This document shows, piece by piece, positions 1 through 5,412 of a stretch of 9,773 bases of DNA. Each line of letters starts with the position of its first letter. Within the stretch, counting starts at the first letter, position 1. The DNA comes from an uncultured Eubacteriales bacterium (GTDB lineage: Bacteria; Bacillota; Clostridia; Oscillospirales; CAG-272), in NCBI GenBank assembly GCA_934417455.1, contig CAKRWK010000027.1:1-9773 (forward strand). The letters are read 5' to 3'. The position numbers and the translations under genes are program-made. The notes beneath the pieces were generated by a model. That model did no database searches. It saw only the letters and a program-made list of their open reading frames with translations, and was not told where the DNA came from.

Positions 1-1
1 C

Positions 2-187
2 ATCATCCACTGCCCGATCGGCAAAGCCTCTTTCGGTGCGGAAAAACTTGCCGAAAACTTCAAGACTCTTGTCGGCGCTGTTATTAAAGCGAAACCGGCC
101 GCTGCCAAAGGTCAGTACATCAAGAGTTGCGTTGTCGCGACCACGATGGGCCCCGGCATTAAAATCAATTACGCGAAACTCGGTTAA
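2..187 (+). CDS. rplA: Ribosomal protein L1 (uL1), C-terminal part
   Basis: This is the 3' end of the gene for 50S ribosomal protein L1, which binds 23S rRNA at the L1 stalk and in many bacteria also represses its own operon. Sixty-one codons and a TAA stop are in the window; the rest lies to the left. The reading frame gives the typical L1 tail: a [14 protein letters not shown] helix, then [14 protein letters not shown] and the nearly invariant TMGPGIKIN strand, ending in YAKLG. These fit the bacterial L1 C-terminus well and leave little doubt. A strong terminator begins 17 nt after the stop, so transcription ends here and does not continue into rplJ-rplL, which normally follow rplK-rplA. 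The start and upstream partners (probably rplK and nusG) cannot be seen. Confidence 0.95.
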   Translation: MIHCPIGKASFGAEKLAENFKTLVGAVIKAKPAAAKGQYIKSCVVATTMGPGIKINYAKLG

Positions 188-203
188 TCCGGTTTTGCAA
201 AAC

Positions 204-240
204 AAAAACATCCCGACAGATATCCGTCGGGATGTTTTTT
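204..240 (+). terminator. Rho-independent terminator after rplA
   Basis: A perfect 14-bp inverted repeat pairs 204-217 with 226-239 around an 8-nt loop, and the right arm runs into six T residues (235-240). The stem core ACATCCCGAC/GTCGGGATGT is GC-rich. It lies 17 nt after the rplA stop, where an intrinsic terminator for the ribosomal-protein transcript is expected. The A-rich left arm means it could also stop transcription coming from the right. Confidence 0.93.
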
Positions 241-383
241 CATCGGATGATTCTTGTCAGGATAAGGCAAGCGAAACCCGACGGAACGCGTCACAAAGAG
301 ATCTTATTCTCGATTTTGCGGACGTCAAAAGGCTGTGTTCGTATCGCACCATAAATATTCATCCACGTTTATAAATAAAATTC

Positions 384-608
384 TTATTTATCATCTGTAT
401 CGCTTACACTCTCAAGGAAATTTTCATTCTAAAATTCCCTCTTTTTTCAACTTTTTCGTTTCTCATTTTTTCGGATTCTTCATAAGAAACATCTGAGACT
501 TACTGAATATTCATCATCCGTCATAACTCTGGTAACGCAAGTTTTGCCGTTATCCCCGGCAATGATATCCGGAATTTTATCTCTGACCAATTTGTTATAA
601 ATTTTCAT
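384..608 (-). pseudogene. Degraded MazG-like nucleoside triphosphate pyrophosphohydrolase
   Basis: From an ATG at 608, preceded by GGAG (GGAGAAATATT-ATG), the frame reads MKIYNKLVRDKIPDII, the signature N-terminus of small (about 100-residue) MazG/PRA-PH-like house-cleaning pyrophosphohydrolases, and continues to TDDEY. It then hits TGA at 480-482 after only 42 codons. The expected C-terminus is still present in pieces. The +1 frame from 499 reads VSYEESEKMRNEKVEKRGNF, matching the usual ending IRNEKxEKRGGF. The original frame then resumes near 425 as NFLESVSDTDDK with TAA at 384-386. The middle, which in the family carries the metal-binding glutamate/aspartate helices (the EELADxxE region), is missing. 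This is best read as an internal deletion plus compensating frameshifts, leaving a non-catalytic remnant. The surrounding DNA is much more AT-rich than its neighbours, suggesting acquisition by transfer. An alternative is that the 42-residue peptide is still made, since promoter and ribosome binding site are intact. Confidence 0.82.
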
Positions 609-654
609 AATATTTCTCCGAATTTTCAGGCTTCTTTACCTGCAATTAAGATAC

Positions 655-684
655 ATATTACCATACTTTCGCAACATTTGTCAA
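655..684 (-). promoter_or_regulatory. Sigma-70/SigA-type promoter upstream of the pyrophosphohydrolase remnant
   Basis: On the - strand there is a consensus -35 box TTGACA (684-679), an 18-nt spacer and a -10 box TAATAT (660-655). A TGG before the -10 gives an extended -10 (TGN) element. It starts directly after the comF terminator stem and points at the ATG at 608, leaving a leader of about 40 nt. It is a good match to a housekeeping promoter that now drives only a broken gene. Confidence 0.65.
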
Positions 685-721
685 CCAAAAAACGGAGGGA
701 AAGTTTCACTCCGTTTTTTGG
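685..721 (-). terminator. Rho-independent terminator after comF
   Basis: A perfect 13-bp inverted repeat pairs CCAAAAAACGGAG (685-697) with CTCCGTTTTTTGG (709-721) around an 11-nt loop. Read on the - strand it follows immediately after the comF TGA (722-724), so the stop codon abuts the stem. The stem ends in a run of six T residues on either strand, so it could act in both directions. It closes the MBL-glnS-comF transcript and insulates it from the next promoter, whose -35 box starts one base downstream. Confidence 0.9.
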
Positions 722-1483
722 TCAGTATTCACGTTCCCTTGCGGGCGTATAAGGGTCAAGATAAGCAATGGCAAAACAGACGCCGACAATTTCTTTCGCG
801 CCGAGCGAACGGAGAAGAACGGCGGCATTGCCGAGAGAAGCTCCGGTTGTCACAATATCATCCAAGAGAAACACACGTCTCCCACGCAGAGAAAGACTCC
901 GAAAACGAAAACGCACCCGGAAACGCGCGTTTTTCCGACGTTCGGCTCCGTGCATTCCCTTCTGCGCCCGTTTGGATTCGGACAGAAGAACAGGAAGGTA
1001 TACAGCACCGAAACGTTTGGCCACACGCCGTGCGACAACAGCGACCTGGTCATAACCGGCATTTCGGCGTGCGGCTTTTCTTCTCGGGACACCGGTGAAA
1101 ACCGCATTTTCGACAGAAATACCGGAGGCTTCTATCGCCGTACGAATTTCATCTGCAACAAAAGCAACAACATCGTTTCGGTTGCTGTCTTTCAGTGCGT
1201 AGACCACGCGGTTGGGTGGCAACACTCTGCCATCGCGATGGAGATACCTGGTGACTTTGATTAATCGATGAACAAAATGTGTTTCCAGGGCAGGCGCCGT
1301 ACAGGTACATTCGCACATCGGCTTTGCGCACTGTGAACAGGCACGCGTTTTTATCATGTCATAAGACAGGCGGCAGGAGGCGCAAAGCGCCCTCTGTCCG
1401 CGATCCAATTTTTCCCCGCAGCAAACGCAGGAAGGAACGGTCAGATAAAAGGCGGCGGCGCGAAGAATATCGCCAAACTTCAT
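722..1483 (-). CDS. comF: ComF family (ComFC/GntX-type) phosphoribosyltransferase-like protein
   Basis: The protein has 253 residues, close to the family norm of about 220-250. The N-terminus carries a cysteine-rich zinc-binding region: CVCC at 19-22, CASC at 34-37, then CSQC at 49-52 and three more cysteines at 57, 59 and 61. The C-terminal half is a type I phosphoribosyltransferase fold: RRKAARRNAGYDQ near 134-146 replaces the usual RxxxRGFNQ element, QKGMHGAERRKN lies near 174-185, and the PRPP-binding loop FLLDDIVTTGAS is at 205-216. In Bacillus ComFC acts in natural transformation, but the family is also found in non-competent bacteria and its reaction is not settled; the role here is inferred. 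The ATG lies inside the glnS stop as ATGA, which suggests translational coupling. The C-terminus ends right at the terminator. No comFA or other competence gene is in the window. Confidence 0.9.
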   Translation of the reverse strand: MKFGDILRAAAFYLTVPSCVCCGEKLDRGQRALCASCRLSYDMIKTRACSQCAKPMCECTCTAPALETHFVHRLIKVTRYLHRDGRVLPPNRVVYALKDSNRNDVVAFVADEIRTAIEASGISVENAVFTGVPRRKAARRNAGYDQVAVVARRVAKRFGAVYLPVLLSESKRAQKGMHGAERRKNARFRVRFRFRSLSLRGRRVFLLDDIVTTGASLGNAAVLLRSLGAKEIVGVCFAIAYLDPYTPAREREY

Positions 1484-3147
1484 TTGTCTGTTTTCGGATA
1501 ACTGTCTTTCAGTCCGACGATGCGGTTGAATACGTTGTCATACTTTGTGTCTTTTACAAAATATCCTGTACGCACAAACTGGAATTTATCCCCGCCCTTG
1601 GCTTCGGCCAGCGAAGGCTCAATTTTTGCGTCTTTCACCGTTTCCACAGACTGCAGATTAAGGTAATCGTCGAAAGTTTTATCTTCCGGAATGTCCGCCA
1701 CATTTTCAATGGTAAAGAGATAGTCGTACAGTTTTACCGTCGTATTGACAGCGGTAGAAGAAGAAAGCCAATGAATGGTTCCCTTCACTTTTCTGCCGTC
1801 GACCGGCATTCCGTTGCCCGTTTCAAGGTCGGCCGTGCAATGCAACTCCTTGACGGTTCCGTCCGGATTCTTCACGACTTCATTGCATTTCACGATATAT
1901 GCCCCCATGAGACGGACTTCTCCGTCCGGCTTCATGCGGAAAAACTTCGGAGGCGGCACTTCAGCGAAATCGTCGGCATCAATGTAAAGTTCACGGGTAA
2001 ACGGAAGTTTTCTCGTGCCGCACTCGGGGTGGTTCGGATTGTTGGCTACATCAAAATATTCCGTTTTTCCCTCGGGGAAATTCGTAATGACAACTTTCAA
2101 CGGATGCAACACGGCAATGCGTCGCGGTGCCGTGTCGTTCAGTTCCTCGCGGATACAGTGTTCGAGCAGTTCGTAGTCCACGACGGAATACGCTTTGGCA
2201 ACACCGGCGCGGGAAACGAAATCAAAGATGGCAGACGGTGTGTAACCGCGTCTGCGGAGGCCGCAAAGGGTGGGCATGCGCGGATCGTCCCAACCGTCCA
2301 CCAAATGCGTTTCGACCAGTTGACGCAGGTAACGCTTGGACATGACGGTATGCGTCACGTTCAGACGGGCAAATTCCCACTGATGCGGTTTATGTTCAAA
2401 ACCGATATTGTTGATGACCCAATCGTAAAGCGGTCTGTGATTTTCAAACTCAATGGAACAGAGCGAATGTGTAATGCCTTCCGTTGCGTCCTGAATGGGG
2501 TGCGCAAAGTCGTACAGCGGATAAATGCACCACTTGTTTCCCTGTCTGTGATGACTCGTGTGCACAATGCGGTAGATGGCAGGGTCGCGCAGATTCATGT
2601 TAGGAGAGGCCATGTCGATTTTGGCGCGCAGTGTCTTGGCGCCGTCCGGGAACTCGCCGTTCTTCATGCGACGGAACAAGTCAAGGTTTTCTTCCACTGT
2701 ACGGTTTCTGTAAGGACTTTCACGGCCGGGCTCGGTCAGTGTTCCACGGTATTCCCGCATTTCGTCTGCCGACAGGTCGCAAACATATGCCTTTCCGTCC
2801 CGAATAAGTTTTTCGGCATACTCATAGCATTTGTCAAAATAATCCGACCCGTAAAAAACGCCGCCGTTCGGTTCGCACCCGAGCCACATAAGATCCTCGT
2901 AAATGCTCTCCACATACTCGTTGTCTTCTTTGGAGGGGTTGGTATCGTCATACCGGAGGTTGAAAAGACCTCCGTATTTTTTTGCCGTCATGGCATTGAT
3001 CCAAATGGCCTTGGCCGAACCGATATGCAGATATCCGTTCGGTTCGGGCGGAAATCTCGTATGAATTTTCAGATCGGGGTTCCTCTTCAGGTCTTCGTCA
3101 ATGATGTCATGAATAAAGTTGCTTTTCATCTCTTCCATTATATTCAC
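1480..3147 (-). CDS. glnS: Glutaminyl-tRNA synthetase
   Basis: This class I aminoacyl-tRNA synthetase charges tRNA-Gln with glutamine in the cytoplasm. At 555 residues it is the length of E. coli GlnRS (554). The catalytic domain starts with PPEPNGYLHIGSAKAI near 33-48, where the class I HIGH motif reads HIGS (41-44). YDDTNPSKED follows near 66-75, and the KMSKS-type loop appears in its GlnRS form VMSKR at 268-272. GWDDPRMPTLCGLRRRGYTP near 285-304 is typical of GlnRS and separates it from bacterial GluRS. The C-terminal beta-barrel anticodon-binding region fills about 340-550. The GTG at 3147 has AGAGGA upstream; the ATG three codons later has GGTGA upstream and is an equally possible start. 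Many Firmicutes lack GlnRS and use GluRS with GatCAB, so the gene has a patchy distribution in this group. It sits 14 nt after the MBL gene and overlaps comF by four bases. Confidence 0.96.
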   Translation of the reverse strand: MNIMEEMKSNFIHDIIDEDLKRNPDLKIHTRFPPEPNGYLHIGSAKAIWINAMTAKKYGGLFNLRYDDTNPSKEDNEYVESIYEDLMWLGCEPNGGVFYGSDYFDKCYEYAEKLIRDGKAYVCDLSADEMREYRGTLTEPGRESPYRNRTVEENLDLFRRMKNGEFPDGAKTLRAKIDMASPNMNLRDPAIYRIVHTSHHRQGNKWCIYPLYDFAHPIQDATEGITHSLCSIEFENHRPLYDWVINNIGFEHKPHQWEFARLNVTHTVMSKRYLRQLVETHLVDGWDDPRMPTLCGLRRRGYTPSAIFDFVSRAGVAKAYSVVDYELLEHCIREELNDTAPRRIAVLHPLKVVITNFPEGKTEYFDVANNPNHPECGTRKLPFTRELYIDADDFAEVPPPKFFRMKPDGEVRLMGAYIVKCNEVVKNPDGTVKELHCTADLETGNGMPVDGRKVKGTIHWLSSSTAVNTTVKLYDYLFTIENVADIPEDKTFDDYLNLQSVETVKDAKIEPSLAEAKGGDKFQFVRTGYFVKDTKYDNVFNRIVGLKDSYPKTDK

Positions 3148-3161
3148 CCATTTTCCTCTGT

Positions 3162-3779
3162 TTATATGAATTTGACTTGATAATTTCTCAGTCTTCCGAC
3201 ACTCGTCGGTCTGCCGTGTCCGGGAAAAATCCGCACATCGTCTTTTTCTGCCATTATTTTTTTGATGGATTCTTCAATTTTATCTTCGTTTCCGGTCGGC
3301 AAATCCGTTCTGCCGTGCGATCCGTCTGCAAACAAAAGGTCACCGACAAACAGCATGTCCTCCGCCGGACGGTACGTCACGGAACCGGATGTATGTCCCG
3401 GTGTACCGACGACCTTTATGCGGAACGTGCCGAACGAAAGAACGTCGCCGTCCGAAACCGGACAAAACGGAACGGTGTATATCTCCGGTGTGCCCGTCAA
3501 AAAAGAAGCATTTCCCATCGGGTCGGAAAGTTTCGGCACATCCTCTGCCGGAATATATACGGCGGCGCCGGTTTCTTTGTGCCAATTGGACATGGCGGTC
3601 ATGTGGTCAAAGTGTGCATGTGTCAAAAGAATCCCACGTACCGTTGACAGGTCGACCGCATCCTCCGGTAGTTCGCCCGGAAAAACGGACGGGTCGATGA
3701 TAACGGAGACCGCCCCATCCGAAACCGCATACATTTCACAGCCAAAACGTGTTTTCGGCCGAAAAGAAAGTACATTCAT
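3162..3779 (-). CDS. MBL-fold metallo-hydrolase, glyoxalase II-like (YcbL-type)
   Basis: The protein has 205 residues and no signal peptide, so it is probably a cytoplasmic hydrolase. All metal ligands of the glyoxalase II branch of the metallo-beta-lactamase superfamily are visible: THAHFDH at 53-59 (His54, His56, Asp58, His59), His129 in GTPGHTSGS, bridging Asp147 in FVGDLLF, and His188 in FPGHG. GRTDLPTGN at 156-164 and the DPMGNAS segment near 86-92 are typical of the short YcbL-like group, which lacks the C-terminal substrate domain of true glyoxalase II. The substrate is therefore unknown; small thioesters such as hydroxyacyl-thiols are a reasonable guess. The ATG at 3779 has GAGGTGG six bases upstream. 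It is the first gene of the operon with glnS and comF, with its own promoter about 20 nt upstream. Confidence 0.92.
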   Translation of the reverse strand: MNVLSFRPKTRFGCEMYAVSDGAVSVIIDPSVFPGELPEDAVDLSTVRGILLTHAHFDHMTAMSNWHKETGAAVYIPAEDVPKLSDPMGNASFLTGTPEIYTVPFCPVSDGDVLSFGTFRIKVVGTPGHTSGSVTYRPAEDMLFVGDLLFADGSHGRTDLPTGNEDKIEESIKKIMAEKDDVRIFPGHGRPTSVGRLRNYQVKFI

Positions 3780-3800
3780 TCTTCCACCTCTATTTCGTCT

Positions 3801-3829
3801 AGTATATCATATTTTATGGAAATTGTCCA
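3801..3829 (-). promoter_or_regulatory. Promoter of the MBL-glnS-comF operon
   Basis: On the - strand TGGACA (3829-3824, five of six matches to the -35 consensus) is followed by a 17-nt spacer and TATACT (3806-3801, five of six to the -10). TGA precedes the -10 as an extended element. Transcription would begin near 3794, giving a leader of only about 15 nt, so a riboswitch or T-box ahead of this operon is unlikely. Confidence 0.8.
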
Positions 3830-3906
3830 GTATCTCCAAAAGATTTTTCTGCACTTTCACCGATTTTTTTCATAGACTGACAGTGTGGTTTGCATTTTTT
3901 TGCTGC

Positions 3907-3915
3907 AAAGGAGGG
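3907..3915 (+). promoter_or_regulatory. Ribosome binding site that fixes a TTG start for the DUF3343 gene
   Basis: AAAGGAGGG is a near-perfect Shine-Dalgarno sequence placed seven nt before the TTG at 3923. An ATG in the same frame at 3890 lies upstream of this site and has no comparable one, and translation from it would add 11 residues absent from the family. The TTG start is therefore preferred. Confidence 0.85.
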
Positions 3916-3922
3916 CTCGTTT

Positions 3923-4144
3923 TTGAATACCAGCATATTCACTGTCGGCTCTGTGACATACGCGGTCAAAGCGAGAAAAATTCTGTCACGCGCCGGCATT
4001 TCATCGAGACTCGTAAAAGTGGACGGCGGGAAATCGCGACACGGCTGTACCTACGGTATTGAATTTGCCGAAGAAGATTTGCTTGCCGCTGTCATGGAAC
4101 TGAAAAGAAACGGAATCGCTTATGAGAAATATCCTGCGACCTGA
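3923..4144 (+). CDS. DUF3343 (putative Se/S carrier-like) small protein
   Basis: The product has 73 residues from the TTG start, the size expected for this family. It opens with a beta strand, SIFTVGSVTYAVKARKIL, an FT-G-S then A-KAEK-L pattern typical of DUF3343. The key segment is KSRHGCTYGIEF at 37-48, holding the only cysteine (Cys42) in the place of the family's conserved S-x-G-C. It closes with the helix EEDLLAAVMELKRNGIAYEKY. Pfam describes the family as putative Se/S carrier-like, by association with selenium and sulfur transfer genes; biochemical proof is lacking as far as I know. The gene overlaps the next one, a cysteine desulfurase-like enzyme, by 23 nt, which supports a donor-acceptor pair. 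It is divergent from the MBL operon across a 143-nt gap in which I see no convincing + strand promoter; a TAGACT near 3875 is the best -10 candidate and is weak. Confidence 0.82.
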   Translation: MNTSIFTVGSVTYAVKARKILSRAGISSRLVKVDGGKSRHGCTYGIEFAEEDLLAAVMELKRNGIAYEKYPAT

Positions 4145-5285
4145 TTATATCGTTTATTTTGACAATGCGGCCACATCATATCCGAAACCGCCGTCCGTTA
4201 TGACGGCATTCCGCAAATGTGTGCGTTATGCCGGCGGAAATCCCGGCAGAAGTTCACACGACCTGGCGCAGAATGCAGCGGAAGAGGTATATCGCGCCAG
4301 AGAAAGCATATGCGCGCTGTTGCATACCGACCGGCCGGAAAACGTTATTTTTACACTGAATGCCACATACGCGTTGAACATGGCCATTAAATCGGCGGCG
4401 AAAAAATGCGGGCCGTGTCATATTCTTCTGTCCGATACGGAACACAACGCCGTTGTCCGGCCGGTCGTTGCCGTATGCGAGAACGACGGATATTCGTACA
4501 GCACATTCCGGACTGATTCGGATGCGGAAAATACAGAAAAGAATATTCTCGCGGCATTGCGCCCGAACACGAAAATTCTTGTCTGCACATTGGCATCCAA
4601 TGTAACGGGGGATGAAATTCCCATCGAAGTTCTTTCCGGTGTAAGAAAAACATGCGGTATTATTGTCATTGCAGATGCCTCCCAAGCGCTCGGACATATC
4701 GACGTTGACTTTGAAAAAACACCCGTAGACGTGCTTTGCGCGCCGGGACACAAAGGGCTTTTCGGCATGCAGGGATGCGGATTTGCCGTGTTCGATTCTT
4801 CTGTCGGATGGCCGACATTGATAGAAGGCGGCAGCGGAAACGAAAGCCGTTCGCCGACTATGCCGGAAGCCTTTCCCGAACGGATGGAAGCCGGCACATT
4901 GCCGACGCCGACGCTTGCATCTCTTGCCGCCGGAATTGCTTTTGTCAGAGACACATTCGGCATTGCAAAAGCCGCCGGATACGTAGCCGGACTCACGGAA
5001 GAAATTTCTGAGGAACTGGAAAAAATGAACGGTATCCGAAAAATCGGTACGGCGAGACACGGTATTTTATCTTTTGTTTCCGACAGGTATCCGTCGGAAC
5101 GGTATGCGGCACTTCTGAACGATGCCGGCATTTGCGTGCGCGGCGGGCTGCATTGCGCACCGTCCGTTCATGAAAAATACAAAACGGCTGAGGTCGGCGC
5201 CGTTCGCGTCAGCCTTTCCGTCTACAATTCGCATGCGCAGGTTGACCACTTTCTGAGGACGGTATCCCGCTTGCAGAAAATATAA
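4122..5285 (+). CDS. Cysteine desulfurase/selenocysteine lyase-like class V aminotransferase (TIGR01977/EF2568-like)
   Basis: This PLP enzyme of 387 residues should remove sulfur or selenium from cysteine or selenocysteine as an enzyme-bound persulfide or selenide. The early motif VYFDNAATSYPKP is at 11-23. His108 (TEHNAVVRP) and Asp185/Gln188 (IADASQ) are the usual cofactor contacts, and Lys211 in APGHKGLFGMQG is the Schiff-base lysine. Cys345 in RGGLHCAPSVH is the catalytic cysteine. The short N-terminus and the GHKGL and GLHCAP signatures fit the EF2568 subfamily of unknown physiological role better than IscS, NifS or SufS, and no iscU or suf genes are adjacent. The ATG at 4122 lies inside the preceding gene; no other usual start exists before the conserved DNAATSYPKP. 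This implies translational coupling. In some Firmicutes such enzymes sit in clusters for selenium-dependent molybdenum hydroxylases, but nothing else of such a cluster is visible. Confidence 0.88.
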   Translation: MRNILRPDYIVYFDNAATSYPKPPSVMTAFRKCVRYAGGNPGRSSHDLAQNAAEEVYRARESICALLHTDRPENVIFTLNATYALNMAIKSAAKKCGPCHILLSDTEHNAVVRPVVAVCENDGYSYSTFRTDSDAENTEKNILAALRPNTKILVCTLASNVTGDEIPIEVLSGVRKTCGIIVIADASQALGHIDVDFEKTPVDVLCAPGHKGLFGMQGCGFAVFDSSVGWPTLIEGGSGNESRSPTMPEAFPERMEAGTLPTPTLASLAAGIAFVRDTFGIAKAAGYVAGLTEEISEELEKMNGIRKIGTARHGILSFVSDRYPSERYAALLNDAGICVRGGLHCAPSVHEKYKTAEVGAVRVSLSVYNSHAQVDHFLRTVSRLQKI

Positions 5286-5314
5286 AAACAGGTTGCCGCA
5301 TCCGGCACAGACCC

Positions 5315-5342
5315 AGAAAAAACACGAGCCATGTGTTTTTCT
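5315..5342. terminator. Possible bidirectional terminator between convergent genes
   Basis: AAAAACAC (5318-5325) pairs with GTGTTTTT (5333-5340) around a 7-nt loop; with a one-base bulge the pairing extends to AGAAAAAACAC and GTGTTTTTCT. T-runs occur on both strands. It lies 30 nt after the aminotransferase stop and about 70 nt after the end of the GH13 gene on the other strand, so it may serve both. The GC-poor stem makes it weak. Two other small inverted repeats lie in the same gap: TGCCG/CGGCA (5294-5307) and CCGTAC/GTACGG (5359-5374). Confidence 0.45.
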
Positions 5343-5412
5343 CTTGCCGTCGTCATATCCGTACAAATGTACGGGGCGTACGGCGCTGTGTTCGGTTGCA
5401 GCAACCCGTTTT

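Noticed and set aside
291..362. A 23-codon - strand frame (ATG at 362) downstream of the pyrophosphohydrolase remnant.
   Set aside because: No ribosome binding site and no recognisable similarity; too short to support. I see nothing else in 241-383.
36..374. A 112-codon + strand frame overlapping the end of rplA.
   Set aside because: It is out of frame with the clear L1 sequence, runs through the terminator hairpin and shows no family motif.
371..391. Inverted repeat ATAAATAA/TTATTTAT at the end of the pyrophosphohydrolase remnant, as a terminator.
   Set aside because: The stem is entirely A/T and lacks a clear following T-run, so it is not a convincing intrinsic terminator.
1279..3180. A very long open frame on the + strand (about 630 codons) opposite glnS and the 5' part of comF.
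   Set aside because: It runs antisense to an unmistakable full-length GlnRS, gives a low-complexity His/Phe/Arg-rich product with no recognisable motif, and has no convincing ribosome binding site. It is an effect of codon bias in the real gene.
3890..3922. An ATG at 3890 as the start of the DUF3343 gene.
   Set aside because: The strong AAAGGAGGG at 3907-3915 would then lie inside the coding sequence, and the 11 extra residues do not belong to the family. The TTG at 3923 has ideal spacing.
3780..3922. A regulatory RNA or riboswitch in the gap between the divergent operons.
   Set aside because: The leader of the - strand operon is only about 15 nt from the predicted start site, and I found no T-box, SAM or similar conserved core on either strand.
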